A stretch of 64,000 bases of DNA from Schizophyllum amplum (taxonomy: Eukaryota; Basidiomycota; Agaricomycetes; Agaricales; Schizophyllaceae): NCBI GenBank assembly GCA_007026445.1, contig VDMD01000044.1:62001-126000 (forward strand). The letters are read 5' to 3'. The notes beneath the pieces were generated by a model. The model was not told the DNA's origin and made no database searches. It worked only from the letters and a program-made list of their open reading frames with translations. This document shows positions 10,062 to 20,139 of the stretch, in pieces. The position numbers and the translations under genes are program-made. Within the stretch, counting starts at the first letter, position 1; each line of letters begins with the position of its first letter.

Positions 10062-11885
10062 TCACGGCACGCGCCCACGAGATCCCTCCACGACAGCTTC
10101 CGAGTACGCCGGGGGAACCGTCAGCCGCGTGTCCTGTCGTACAACGCGCTTCGCACCGACACTGTCGCGCTTTCCCTTCTTCGCCCGCATCGGATCCTGC
10201 CCCGCGGCGGCGACGTACTCGAAGAAAGGCGACCGTCCGCCGATAGCGTCGAACGAGTGGTGCCGATCATGACCGGCAGAGGCAGGGCTGCTCGGATTGT
10301 CCCCGCATGGCTCGCCGGCCGATGGTCCATCGAGCGGACGGGAGGAAAGGCCAGCACCGGCGGATGTTCCTTCTTCAGATGAAGACGCAGGTGGAACGAA
10401 GGGTAGAGCTTTGTCTACCTGCGGCGGGGCGGACCGCCGCCTGGACGGTGATGAAGATGGCTCGGTCTCGTGGATGGGGGCTGTCATGGTCGACGCGGAC
10501 GCGGGCATGGTAGACGAAAGTAGTCCCTGTGACTCCCGCCCTTGGACATGCGATTCCAGCGAACTGTGCCTGTTGGCGCCCGCCCTTCCTCCACTGCCAC
10601 GTGATGAGACACGACGCCAGGAGAGGCGCATGCGACCTTTCTCGTCGACGGAGTACGAAGAAGGACCGACTGAGGTGGGCGATGTACGCGTGGGCGAGGA
10701 AGTACTTTCTCGCGCGCGATCGCCGTTATGTGGAACGACCGCCACCGCCATCGCTCGCGGGTCAGCGTGACCGTCGCTCGGCGGACGAGCAATGTGATCC
10801 TGCGAGTCCGCTGCGAGCCGGTCAAGGGACGGGCGATAGTACAGTTCGGGGAGATTGCGTTCCGGAGCATAGAAACGGGAAGGGAGCCATTCTTCCGTGC
10901 TGGTACGCGTGGGTGGAGAGGTCCTTCCGCCGCCCGGCTGGAGCGCTGCAGGGATGTTGCTGGAAGCCACCGGATCGTCGCGAGTGGGAGACGCGGTGAA
11001 GTCTAACGCGGGTGATGTATCGAGGACCGCAGAGGGAGGCTTGCTGACGAAAGACGGCGGACTAGAGGATAGCCTGTAGTCAATGATGGAGTGTGGATTG
11101 AGGAGGGGCTGCGACGATTCCAATGGGATGGGGGATGCAGGATCGGATAGAGCGTCCAGCCGGGGTGGTGACGTAGGTGCGGAGGAATCATGCGCGGAGG
11201 TGTGCGGTAGGACTGCCGTCGCTGAACCTCGCGATGTCAACGCGTGAGGGGCGAGCGTCGTTGATCCATCGGATTTGCTCTCCCTCTCCGCCGTCGCTCG
11301 CCTATGAACGGTGGGAAGCAGCGGGTCCCGCATGCGACGATCGCGCGCGTCGCGCAGGAATTTCTTGTTTCTGCGCCGCTTGCGGTAGCAGAACGCGAGA
11401 GCGACGATGCAGAGGACAATGAGCGGGATGATGACGCCGAGTGCAATAGAGCGGGCGTTGTTGGAGGATGTCGATTTGCTTTCTGCGCTCGCGCTGCCTA
11501 GACAGCGTCATAGTCAGAGGTGCGATACGGTAACTACTAGTGTACGAGACGTACCTGCATCGGTCGAAGTGCTACTTACCGTCGGCGAAGTATTTGTGCT
11601 GTCCGGAGATATGGTAGTCGTGGTGACAACGGTATTCGGGCCACCTTCATTTTCGTCGGGTTCATCTTCATCGGGTTCATCTTCGTCAGGCTCATCTTCG
11701 TCAGGCTCATCCTCGTCTCCTCCTTGGCGCAACTCGAAGCGACGCGAGGGGAAGATTAGGCGAGCGCCCGAGGCTGACGATATCATCTATAACTTGGTCT
11801 TGGCGTATTGAAAGAGATATATACCTGAGCCGTCACGCGACGGAGCCTCATGCCATCCACGCAAGTTGTTATCGTCGTCCACCAT
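10062..11885 (-). CDS. Single-pass membrane protein with acidic stalk repeats and PPxY tail
   Basis: On the minus strand, exons 11885-11825, 11773-11555 and 11497-10062 join in frame (571 aa). The outer part begins MVDDDNNLRGW, then has an acidic DEDEP repeat (about five units) and a T/S-rich stalk. One transmembrane helix (SIALGVIIPLIVLCIVALAF) is followed by the basic stop-transfer CYRKRRRNKK. About 420 cytosolic residues are disordered and S/P-rich, and PPAY near the C-terminus fits a Nedd4/Rsp5-type WW-domain docking motif. Many basidiomycete surface proteins share the VDDxD start, stalk, TM and PPAYSE layout. No signal peptide is visible from 11885, so an upstream exon, possibly within 11886-12209, is likely missing. 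A sensor or adhesin role is only inference. Confidence 0.75.
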
Positions 11886-12880
11886 ACTAGGGGCTACGAG
11901 AGACAACGACTCAGCAAGGAGTGATGACGGTAGGAGGCAGCAGCAGTCACTCACACTTTCTCGCGCGCGATATCAATCCGGACAGCGAACAGCCTCGCCG
12001 GCGCGTGTCTGCGCATCGATGGCATGGCCGCCGACGTTTGAATTGCATGCCCGCCTCCCGCTCAATGGCATCGAGGTAGCATCAACCCTTCTCCGAGAGA
12101 GAGAGGCGAGGAGGCTATAAGCGCGCACGCACCTGCGGAGTTCGGACGGCTTTAGTGCGGTCCTAGTGCAGCGAGGACGAGCGGAATGGGCTTGGACTAG
12201 AGGAGACATCAGCTAATGGCTCTCAAACTGTGGGGTCCTGCCAGACTGTGAGCTCACCTAGAATTTTTAGCAGCACCAACGCATGACAGAGTTGACCAGT
12301 CTTCCTGGTAGGTACGACCGCAGACTGACCAGTCGCTAGTGTGGTGAACCTGATCAGAGAGCTGCGCCTTCGCTCTGAGACGACGTCGACAAAGGTTATC
12401 TTGCACCCAGGGAACAAATTTATTTCATGTTGCCTGCCAAGAGGAAAGCGGACGAACGCGCGGGATGCCAGCGGAACACGCTGCTGAGGTTCGACCTGAC
12501 AGTGATGGTGGTTGATGTATGACAGGCCCGGGGGTCGTGTGAATTTTCTGAGGCCGGGCCGGTCCACGTCGCACGTGAGCCTTACATACATCGTGACTTT
12601 GCGTGACATCGAGCGTGTGCTTCCGAACCACCACCACCGCACACGCCAACGAACTGCGGCCAAAAGCTGGATGAGTGCAGTACTGCGCTATTATCCGGGG
12701 CTTTCTTTCTTCTGTCGTTAGTCGCTGGCTCGTCGTCAGAATACCATCTCCTCGGCGCACTCACGCTCGAACGCGCTCCAATGCCTCTTCAAATTCAAGC
12801 GGTGGTTTACTTTTCTAGCGCCTCGAAAACCGTAGCGCCTGCATCAAACTCCGTGAGAACTTTGCGCAGCTTCTAAGTAG
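11886..12880. other. Intergenic region, no gene supported
   Basis: The part nearest 11886 may contain the first exon and promoter of the minus-strand membrane-protein gene. Further on, open frames overlap on both strands with no recognisable motif, and I support none of them. Confidence 0.4.
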
Positions 12881-12884
12881 AAGC

Positions 12885-13036
12885 TCACGCGGCAATTGAG
12901 TCGGCGCCTCGAAAACCATCTCGTGGCTTTCCTTGTACGCTTGCCGGTCAGGCGCTCTTCCTCCGGCAGCTTCTATATGCCTCGCGGACAACACTGCGCT
13001 TTTATCTCGACCACCATCTCTGCAGACCCTTCCACC
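12885..13036 (+). promoter_or_regulatory. Conserved 5' region of BTB-like gene A
   Basis: This stretch before the ATG is repeated, diverged, upstream of the two tandem paralogs (about 14048-14203 and 15925-16101). Shared words are GCTCACGCGGC, GGTCAGGCGCTCTTC, GCTTCTA..TATGCCT and GCGGACGACAC. The duplication unit therefore carried the promoter and leader as well as the coding region. Confidence 0.6.
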
Positions 13037-13821
13037 ATGGCTGAAGCGCGTCCTGAACCAGCGGCTTCGTCTGAATCTGCGCGTACGAGGCACGAAACGC
13101 TCTACATCGACGAAGGTGGTCTCAAGACGTTCGCGGTGCGCTTGCTCGTTGTTCTCCCATTTACTTCATCTCTGAGCTCATCGATCAGGTCGAGAACACA
13201 CTCTTCCGCGTGCACACCTACTTCCTCATCGAACACTCCGCTGTGCTGCGGGACATGCTCAGCATCGGCAAGGCGGACGGCGGCGAGGGCGCGTCCGATG
13301 ACCACCCGATCGTTCTTCCCGGGCAAGTGAAGGCCGCCGACTTCGAGCTGATGCTCAGTCTTTTCTACACACCGTGCGTAGTCGCGTCCCCAGATATACA
13401 GCACCATCGATCTAATACCTCAATCAGCGCCTTCGGACGTGTGACGTCCGTCTTCGAGCGCGAAGACCTCGACACGTGTCTGTCTCTTTTGAAGCTGCTC
13501 GAGTTTCTTCAGATGACGAGGTGCCGTCAGGCCGGGGTGCAGGCGATGAGGGAACGAAGCCTGGAGCCCATTGACAAAGTTTATCTTCTCAGTCAGGCCA
13601 GCGCCGACTTCGATAAGCCCTGGGCTTGCAAAGCGATGACCGCGCTCTGCATGAAATCGGCGACTCCAAGGCTCTCGGTGCCCGAGGCGCAGAGAATAGG
13701 CTGGGAACTGTTTGTGCTCATCGTCAGCGTTCGAGAAGCTGCGATCTCATTTGAGCAGCAAGACAACGAATACTGGGTTCGACGCAGACTCGGTGAACAG
13801 GATCCAGAATTTCTTCGATAG
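13037..13821 (+). CDS. BTB/POZ-like protein, tandem copy A
   Basis: Exons 13037-13135, 13189-13373 and 13428-13821 give 225 aa. The order is a short N-terminus (MAEARPEP...), YIDEGGLKTFAVENTLFRVH, the BTB core HTYFLIEHSAVLRDMLSIGK, then helices with CLSLLKLLEFLQM and LSQASADFDKPWACKAM. The pattern of a strand pair followed by hydrophobic FRVHxxxLxxxSxVxRDML is the usual fungal BTB signature; BTB domains dimerise and often act as adaptors for Cul3 ligases or in transcription. Intron positions and phases match copies B and C exactly. Intron 2 is 54 nt with no in-frame stop, so retention would still be translatable. Specific function unknown. Confidence 0.82.
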
Positions 13822-14047
13822 GCATGTAAGTCAATACTACGAATGAAGCCTCATGTCGTGTGCAGCTTAGTACTCTGATGTGTCCTGCTTGCGTCATCTG
13901 CCCTATATATTGCGACATTAACAAGCCCTACAGCCCTAAACACGATAGGTATGAAGATTGCAAGACCTGACATGCTGACCTTCGACAAACTCGGGGCTAC
14001 ATCCGTGTAGGGAGCTTCCGACTCGTGCGGCCTCGACTGGAGGCTCA

Positions 14048-14203
14048 CGCGGCGATCAGTGACTCGGCGGCTCGAAGGCTATCTCGTGGAATTCTGTATA
14101 CACTGGAAGGTCAGGCGCTCTTCGTCCAACTGCTTCTATATGCCTTGCGGACGACACGCTCCTGTCCCTGCTTTCAACGACCATCTCTGCAGACCTTTCC
14201 ACC
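14048..14203 (+). promoter_or_regulatory. Conserved 5' region of BTB-like gene B
   Basis: This is the second copy of the duplicated upstream block, with GCTCACGCGGC, GGTCAGGCGCTCTTC and CTTCTATATGCCT in the same order and spacing as in front of copy A. Confidence 0.6.
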
Positions 14204-15010
14204 ATGGCTGAAGCGCTTCCTAAGCCACCGGCGTCGACTGAATCCGCCCCTACGAGGCACGAAACGCTCTACATCGACGAAGGAGGTCTAAAGACGTTCA
14301 AGGTGCGTCTGCTTTTCATCGTATCCTATCTACCTCATCGCTGAACCCATCGGTCAGGTGGAGAACATGCTCTTCCGCGTCCACACCTACTTCCTCGTCG
14401 AGCACTCTGCCCTGCTGCGTGACATGCTCAGCATCGGCAAGGCGGACGACGGCGAAGGCGCGTCCGATGACCACCCGATCGTGCTTCCGGAGCCAGTGAA
14501 GGCGGCCGATTTCGAGCTGATGCTCAGGATGTTCTATACGCCGTGCGTGTCTTCCGATTCCACTCGTACACCGGTTAACAGACTGATACATCCCACAGCG
14601 CGATTGGAGGACAAACGACCGTGTTCGAGCGCGAGACCCTCGATGCGTGCCTATCCTTGCTCAAGCTGTTCGACTTTCTGCAGATGAAGGAGATTCGTCA
14701 GAGGGCAGTGGCAGCTTTGAGAGAGAGGAAGCTGAATCCTGTGGACACAGTTTACTTGCTCGACCAGGATGGGTCTGATTTCGACAAGATCTGGGCAGCA
14801 GAGGCTGTCGTCGATCTATGCACGAGATCTACGGGGCCGGATGCAAATGAGGGGCGAAGAATTGGATGGGAAGTTTTTACCTTGATCTGGCAGGTTCGGG
14901 AAGAATTGAAGGGTGCAGGGGAGAGAGGCAGAGACACGGCTCGAGTATGTTTAATTGTGCGTGATATGGACTTCGATACTATATCTATGTCAGATATCAG
15001 CGATATCTGA
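14204..15010 (+). CDS. BTB/POZ-like protein, tandem copy B
   Basis: Exons 14204-14302, 14358-14542 and 14599-15010 give 231 aa. Exons 1 and 2 have the same lengths (99 and 185 nt) and phases as copies A and C. The BTB core is HTYFLVEHSALLRDMLSIGKADDG; the C-terminal half is closer to copy C (FLQMKEIRQRAV, RERKLNPVD, RIGWEVFTLIWQVREEL) than to A. The last 30 residues are unlike the other copies. The gene looks intact. A protein-interaction adaptor role is inferred from the domain only. Confidence 0.82.
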
Positions 15011-15412
15011 TTATCTTTCACTGCAGTGCGTCAATCGATATAATGGCGAGGGTGTCCCGCCCTACGATGAACTTGCCCCCATTATATATGCTGAGCGCTG
15101 TTATCTTAAGCAGGCAAGGCATCGCGTTGAAGGTCAGAAATATCGATGCGGCTCTATTGTGTACATATTACGATGTGTGTGCTGCCAACTCGTCGCCGAA
15201 CTTGGAAGTTCAAAACAAGCTCGAGCTCAGCAAGTCACGGGGAAAAGTGATGCTGCGCCGGGAGACCGGGCCGAATCCTTTCTTTACTCGCGACTTGCGC
15301 GCAACGTTCATCTCCTCCTGGTCCCTGTGCTCTTACTCCATCGCCTGAAAGCGCTGTGAAGCTCTCACATAGTCTTCGCCAATATTGCTACCCGTACGGA
15401 CTGGACTCCATT

Positions 15413-15790
15413 ATGCGCCGCGCACAAACCCAACGCCGCGCGCCGGCCGGGCGACGAGCTCGGCCTGCTCGGCGTGCTGCGAGAGAGGAACGAGGACAAC
15501 GAAGACGTACTGCGACGGCACTTGCTGAAAAAACTGAAGAATAAGGATGCGATCGCGTACGTCGCCTGCGTTAATTGAATACTGACGCGCCAAAACAGAA
15601 CAAAACAAAACTCCTCGGCGGGGAGTCAAACCCCGCTCTCCCGCGAACTGAGAATCAGTGACAGGCGGGTGTACTATTCATTGATCATCCATGTTCCCTT
15701 GCTGCCCGCCCGAAGACCACCCCGCACTAGGATACGAGCCTAATCCCTCAGTCACATCGGGGCGGAGCAATGGAATGCGAACACTTACCC
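15413..15790 (+). pseudogene. Truncated copy of the coiled-coil gene (exon 1 plus intron 1)
   Basis: The sequence from ATG 15413 repeats exon 1 of the gene at 18482 (both start MRRAQTQR and have DELG..GVLRE.NE...ED.LRR). A deletion soon after the start throws the rest out of frame, and the frame ends at 15544. Homology continues into intron 1 (CATCCATGTTC, CCCGCCC), interrupted by the tRNA-Asp fragment at 15611-15679, and I see no exons 2-4 afterwards. It is therefore a broken partial duplicate lying between BTB-like copies B and C. Confidence 0.75.
15611..15679 (-). pseudogene. 5'-truncated tRNA-Asp(GTC) with anticodon-loop intron
   Basis: On the minus strand the sequence reads AGTACACCCGCCTGTCA, then a 13-nt insert, then CGCGGGAGAGCGGGG, TTTGACT and CCCCGCCGAGGAG. 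This is the anticodon arm (anticodon GTC), variable loop, T arm and 3' acceptor strand of a eukaryotic tRNA-Asp, with a short intron at the canonical 37/38 position. The matching 5' acceptor strand and most of the D arm are absent. A T-rich stretch, like a Pol III trailer, follows. The fragment is missing from the homologous intron near 18660, so it is an insertion. T-loop position 56 is T instead of C, also against function. Confidence 0.8.
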
Positions 15791-15924
15791 TTGGCTCTCA
15801 CGCACACGCTCGCTAAAGGCTTCTTCGAGTTGTGGGTATGGATTTGTTCTGTCCTACCTCAAACTACGCTGCGACCTCCTTGTCATCTGTGGCGGCTGTG
15901 TCTCACCCCATGTGAGCTTTGCGC

Positions 15925-16101
15925 GGCTTCTACAAGCTCACGCGGCAGTCCGTGACTCGGCCAAGACTCGGCCATCTCGCAGCTTCCCGTATACACTAGA
16001 TGGTCAGGCGCTCTTCCTCCGACTGCTTCTAAGTATATGCCTCGCGGACGACACGCCCTTGCACCCTGCTTCCGACGATCATCTCTGAAGCTCATACTGC
16101 C
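15925..16101 (+). promoter_or_regulatory. Conserved 5' region of BTB-like gene C
   Basis: This is the third copy of the duplicated upstream block (AGCTCACGCGGCA, GGTCAGGCGCTCTTCC, TATGCCTCGCGGACGACAC), slightly expanded relative to copies A and B. Confidence 0.6.
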
Positions 16102-16918
16102 ATGGCTAAAGCGCGTCCTGAGCCAGCGGCTCCGTCTGAGTCTGCACGTACGAGGCACGAAACGCTCTACATCGACGAAGGCGGTCTAAAGACGTTCGCG
16201 GTGCGCTTGCTCGTTATCTTCCCCATCTGCCTCATCGCTGAGCCCATATACAGGTCAAGAACACGCTCTTCCGCGTCCACACTTACTTCCTCGTCGAACA
16301 CTCCGCTGTCCTGCGGGACATGCTCAGCATCGGCAAGGCAGACGACGGCGAGGGCGCGTCCGATGACCATCCGATCGTGCTTCCGGACCCAGTGAAGGTG
16401 GCCGATTTCGCGCGACTGCTTAGCATGTTCTATGCGCCGTGCGTGTCTTCCAAGCACACTGGCACACAGATCGCTGGACTGATTCACCCTTCAGCGCGAT
16501 CGGAGGGCAGACGAATGTGTTCGATCGCGAGAGCATAGACGGATGTTTATCCTTGCTCAAGCTGTTTGAGTTCCTTCAGATGAAGGAGATTCGACAGAAG
16601 GCAGTGACAGCTTTGAGAGAGAGGAAGTTGGATCCTGTGGATAAACTTCATTTGCTTGACCAAGCCGCGCCTGATTTCAACAAGAATTGGGCCGTAGAGG
16701 CTGTCATCGATCTATGCACCAGAGCCTCGGGGCCTGATGCGGATGAGGGGCAGAGGATTGGATGGAAAACATTCACGTTGATCTGGAAGATTCGGGAGAA
16801 ACTGATGGGTGAAAGGCTGGAGAGAGGCAGAGATTTTGTTCGAGACGTTTTGTATGTGCATGATCGAGAGTTTGGTGTTATCCCCACCGTCAGACGTGTA
16901 GTGCGAAATATCCTGTAG
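16102..16918 (+). CDS. BTB/POZ-like protein, tandem copy C
   Basis: Exons 16102-16200, 16254-16438 and 16495-16918 give 235 aa with the same exon lengths and phases as copies A and B. The core is HTYFLVEHSAVLRDMLSIGKADDG, followed by FLQMKEIRQKAV, RERKLDPVDKLHLLDQ and a C-terminal extension (ERGRDFVRDVLYVHDREF). It is separated from copy B by a broken copy of the coiled-coil gene, so the original duplication unit may have held both genes. The gene appears intact; specific function unknown. Confidence 0.82.
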
Positions 16919-17020
16919 ATTAGATTGCATTCAACAAAGCAAAAGCTAAAAGGAGATATCCTCAAGCACGGACAAAAAAACAAACAAACTCATTGTAACC
17001 CGAACCGTCACGCTATTGTG

Positions 17021-18035
17021 CTACCAAGAATCAATCGTCTTCGGGAAACCTTTATCTCGCGCATCTGCCACTGATAGCTCGATATCCTCCTGCCAATGCT
17101 CGACGACGATACCGCACGCGCCACACACGTCAGTCATATCTTTGTGCTCGTCCAAAACCTTGGTGAGTTCGAACACCGCGCTGAGCCCTTGTGACAGCAT
17201 GTCTCGCAGCACTAGAGCGTGAAACCGACCAAACAGACCGCAAGCGTCGACGCTCCTATTGTTCTGGGAGTCGATATGAAGGCATGATTCACCTGATATC
17301 TTCTTCGTGTTCTGCGATGGCGGTTGGACGCAGTCATGTAGTACAGTGGTCCAGTGATCGCTATACATTGCCTGCGTTTTCGTCAGACAATTGCTGCTAC
17401 GAGAGGTGTCGCGAATTACCCAGCGAATGAGCAAATCACGATCTCTAATCGAGCGCGCGAGGGCGCTGAACGTTTACTGGAGCGTATGCGGCGCGACGAC
17501 ATCCAACAGATCGCACAGATTGAGACGCGCGGCGTACTGGAGCACCTCGAGCGGGTTTTTCTCGACGTGATCGCTGTCCAGGACACAACCCCATCAGGAC
17601 TTGCACACATCGCCAACAACATGCGCGTCCCAACGTACCACATCTTCAGCCAGCACAGCTGGCCCGCTGCGTGTACGCCGTACTTGTCCACCGCCTCCGC
17701 ACACCGCAGCACAAACTCAATCGGTCTGCCCTCAAGCGACGGCTGCGGGACCAGGTGCATAAAGTGCATGAGCAATTGCAGGACGTCCGCGAACTCTGCG
17801 AGGACGATGGGCTCGGAGGGTGGAGCGGCGACGGAGGAGGCGGGAAAAGCTTCTCCAAATGTCTCGAGGTTGCGCGTGTGCGCGCCTGTGAGGATGCCGT
17901 CGCTGCTTTGAAGGAATATGTCCACTGGGAGGCGGCAGCCTGCGTGTTGTGTAAATAAGCGCCGGGACATCGGGCGTAACAAGTCGGCGCACCTGCGACT
18001 GGGCAGCTTGCAGGCTCTGACGCAGACGATTCCAT
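17021..18035 (-). CDS. BTB-like protein D, inverted paralog of E
   Basis: Minus-strand exons 18035-17993, 17939-17639, 17573-17420 and 17371-17021 have lengths 43, 301, 154 and 351 nt, identical to the four exons of gene E at 20140; the product is 282 aa. It starts MESSASEPASCPVAGCRLPVDIFLQSSDG, where the first BTB strand (VDIFLQSSDG) follows intron 1, then THTRNLE-like and LLMHFMHLVPQPSLEGRPIE segments and helices with KYGVHAA. The last exon (YSDHW...GFPKTIDSW) is an unrecognised domain shared with E. The gene seems intact. The first-strand motif and helices point to a BTB fold, but this is a different subfamily from copies A-C. Confidence 0.8.
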
Positions 18036-18481
18036 GACGAAAGAAGATGGGAAAGCAGTCGCGTAGAGGCTTAGTTCACCAGTCAGTGGGAATCTGGGAG
18101 TTCATCCACTGGCGCTGGCCACCGAAGCCGAAAAGTAAGTTGGCAAAAAGACTTGGTCCGTAATTTGCAGTGATTAGGCAGAGATATGTCAGTTTAGAAG
18201 CTAGAGGACCGAGGAGCTTGTCGCGTGAAAATAGAAAGTCTTTGGTGTGGGAAGTTCAAGTCGAGTCGTGCACAAGGGGAGGCGCACGCCGCAGTGACTC
18301 TGATGTTCTGAGTCGGCAAATGCCGGATTACGCCACATACTGAATCCTTCACCGAATCCTTGTCCACAACGTTCGTCTCCTCAGATTCACTGTAAGTATC
18401 CTTATTCCAAAGTCTCAAACGCACCGAGAGACTCTCACGTCGTCCCACCTATTCCATCACTTGAGCAATTTGGATCCAACC

Positions 18482-19547
18482 ATGCGTCGCGCACAAACCC
18501 AACGCCACGCGCCGCGGCCATCAGGCATGATCGCGCTCTCGGGCGACGAGCTCGGCGTGCTTCGTGAGGGCAACGAGAGCAACGAAGATATTCTGCGGAG
18601 GCAGCTGCTGGAGAAAGATAGAGAATGCGATCGCGTGCGTTGTCTATCATCGCGCAACTGGTTGTATATTGACGCGTTCATTCATCCATGTTCTCTTCAC
18701 GCCCGCCCCATGGCATGTGAACATATTCTGTCCTCCTGAACCCGCTTGCCACTCGCCCTTCCAATATTCAGCTACAAACACAAGTACAGACCCTTCTCGC
18801 GCAGCTGGCCTCGCGGCCCAAGCAAGGCGACGTTGAGGCGCTCGAGAAGGAGGCGCGCAGCCTCGATCTCCTCCTGCAAGGCACGCAGCGAGAGAACGAG
18901 CGTGCGATGGCGGAGCTGGAGCGGTGCGTGACTCGCGCTGTACCACTCGTGAGCAGTCCATATCATCTGATCACCGACTTGCAGGCAGAAGACGCGCGAG
19001 AAGATGCTTGAGAACGCGCTCGCCAAGTTCGCTGGTCCGAATTGGCAGGTGCGTCGCTCTGGTGGTCCACTTCCTGCTTCCGTGATTCACTGTCTGAGCA
19101 CATACGACTCCACATGCGCGTCTGGCTCTCCATGCACATTACACTTCTCGCCCACTTCTCCCATCTCGCCCACTTCTCGCCCACTTCTCCCATCTCGCCC
19201 ACTTCTCCCTCCTCGCCCACTTCTTCTTCCTCGCTCTCGTCACCCATGCCCCATTCCTCGCCCACCTCCCACTTTTCATAACCCTCTGACACCCCGACCA
19301 CCCGCAGGACGCCCTCAACCTCCCCGCCCTCGACAACCCCGCCCCCGCCGCCCGCAGCGCTCCCGCGCCAGCTACCCCCACAGCTGCGACAACTCCCGCC
19401 GCCCAGTTCTCGCAGGTTGACCAGGTGCGGCTGCTCGTGCTGGGCATGGAGCAGCGTCTGCGTGCGCGGGAGGATAAGCTAGTGGAGGCGGTGAGGAAGG
19501 CCGAGGGTGAAGCGGCGCGGTATGAGGCGGCGGTGAGGGCGCAGTAG
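18482..19547 (+). CDS. Coiled-coil protein, function unknown
   Basis: Exons 18482-18634, 18772-18923, 18985-19048 and 19308-19547 give 202 aa. Exon 1 carries RREL-type charged helices (DELGVLREGNESNEDILRRQ); exons 2-3 predict a long coiled coil (QVQTLLAQLASRPKQ, EALEKEARSLDLLLQ, REKMLENALAKFAG). A P/A-rich linker is followed by a second helix (QVRLLVLGMEQRLRAREDKL). The length and the heptad-like leucines would fit a leucine-zipper or scaffold protein, but I see no clear bZIP basic region. Intron 3 is 259 nt and contains a pyrimidine-rich minisatellite. A truncated duplicate of exon 1 sits at 15413. Confidence 0.72.
19138..19272. repeat. Pyrimidine-rich minisatellite in intron 3
   Basis: Repeats of CTCGCCCACTTCTCCCAT and shortened forms fill most of the third intron of the coiled-coil gene. 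The plus strand is almost purely C and T, so the array may also extend the splice-acceptor polypyrimidine context. Confidence 0.85.
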
Positions 19548-20139
19548 ATAATGTGGTTGCTCGCTCGGTGGCAGGGTCTCAGCATGAGGGAGGGGCTCAG
19601 CAGGAGGGACGCAGCAGGAGGGACGTAGGAGGAGGCGGTGTACTTGCAGTGGGGAGAGGCAGAGGAGGACGGCGCGGGCGCTGTTTCGCGGCATGTGCAG
19701 GAGCGGAACTCGTGGATTTGTGGACTCTGGATTGTCGGCATGCTTCTCATTGTACTACCACACTTGACGGACTACAGGATGTTCTTACAATGCCTTCACG
19801 CCCAGGGCACAGTGCCGATTGTGGATTAAGTTGGTGAAGTGGCTGAGAATGTGGCGTCAACCGGCATTTGCCGGTTTCAGCCCATCGATGTTCAGTTCTG
19901 TCCCCGTTCACAACATCCAGCACCGCGACCTTACTATCCGCCCGCGGCGTGCTCTGGGGTCATGGCCTTATAACTTGACAACTTGCATATATCGTCGCAC
20001 TCGCATATAAGCCTCCACCCTTGGCTCAAGTCTATCTGCCGATTCAGCATTTCACTCAGCTTTGGCGGCCAGTGACAGAACTCCATTGACTGCCAGTGAA
20101 CCTAGCGTCTGTGCGATTATTGAACCGTATTCCCGCAAC
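19548..20139. other. Intergenic region upstream of gene E
   Basis: No gene is supported. The last ~90 bp (CCAGTGACAGAACTCCAT, TGCCAGTGAACC) match the region directly upstream of gene D in inverted orientation, so the inverted duplication includes the proximal promoter. Confidence 0.5.

Noticed and set aside
12223..12663. 147-codon minus-strand frame
   Set aside because: No recognisable motif, no ATG-supported start and no splice-consistent extension; probably non-coding.
15611..15679. Functional tRNA gene
   Set aside because: The 5' acceptor strand and most of the D arm are missing, so a cloverleaf cannot form.
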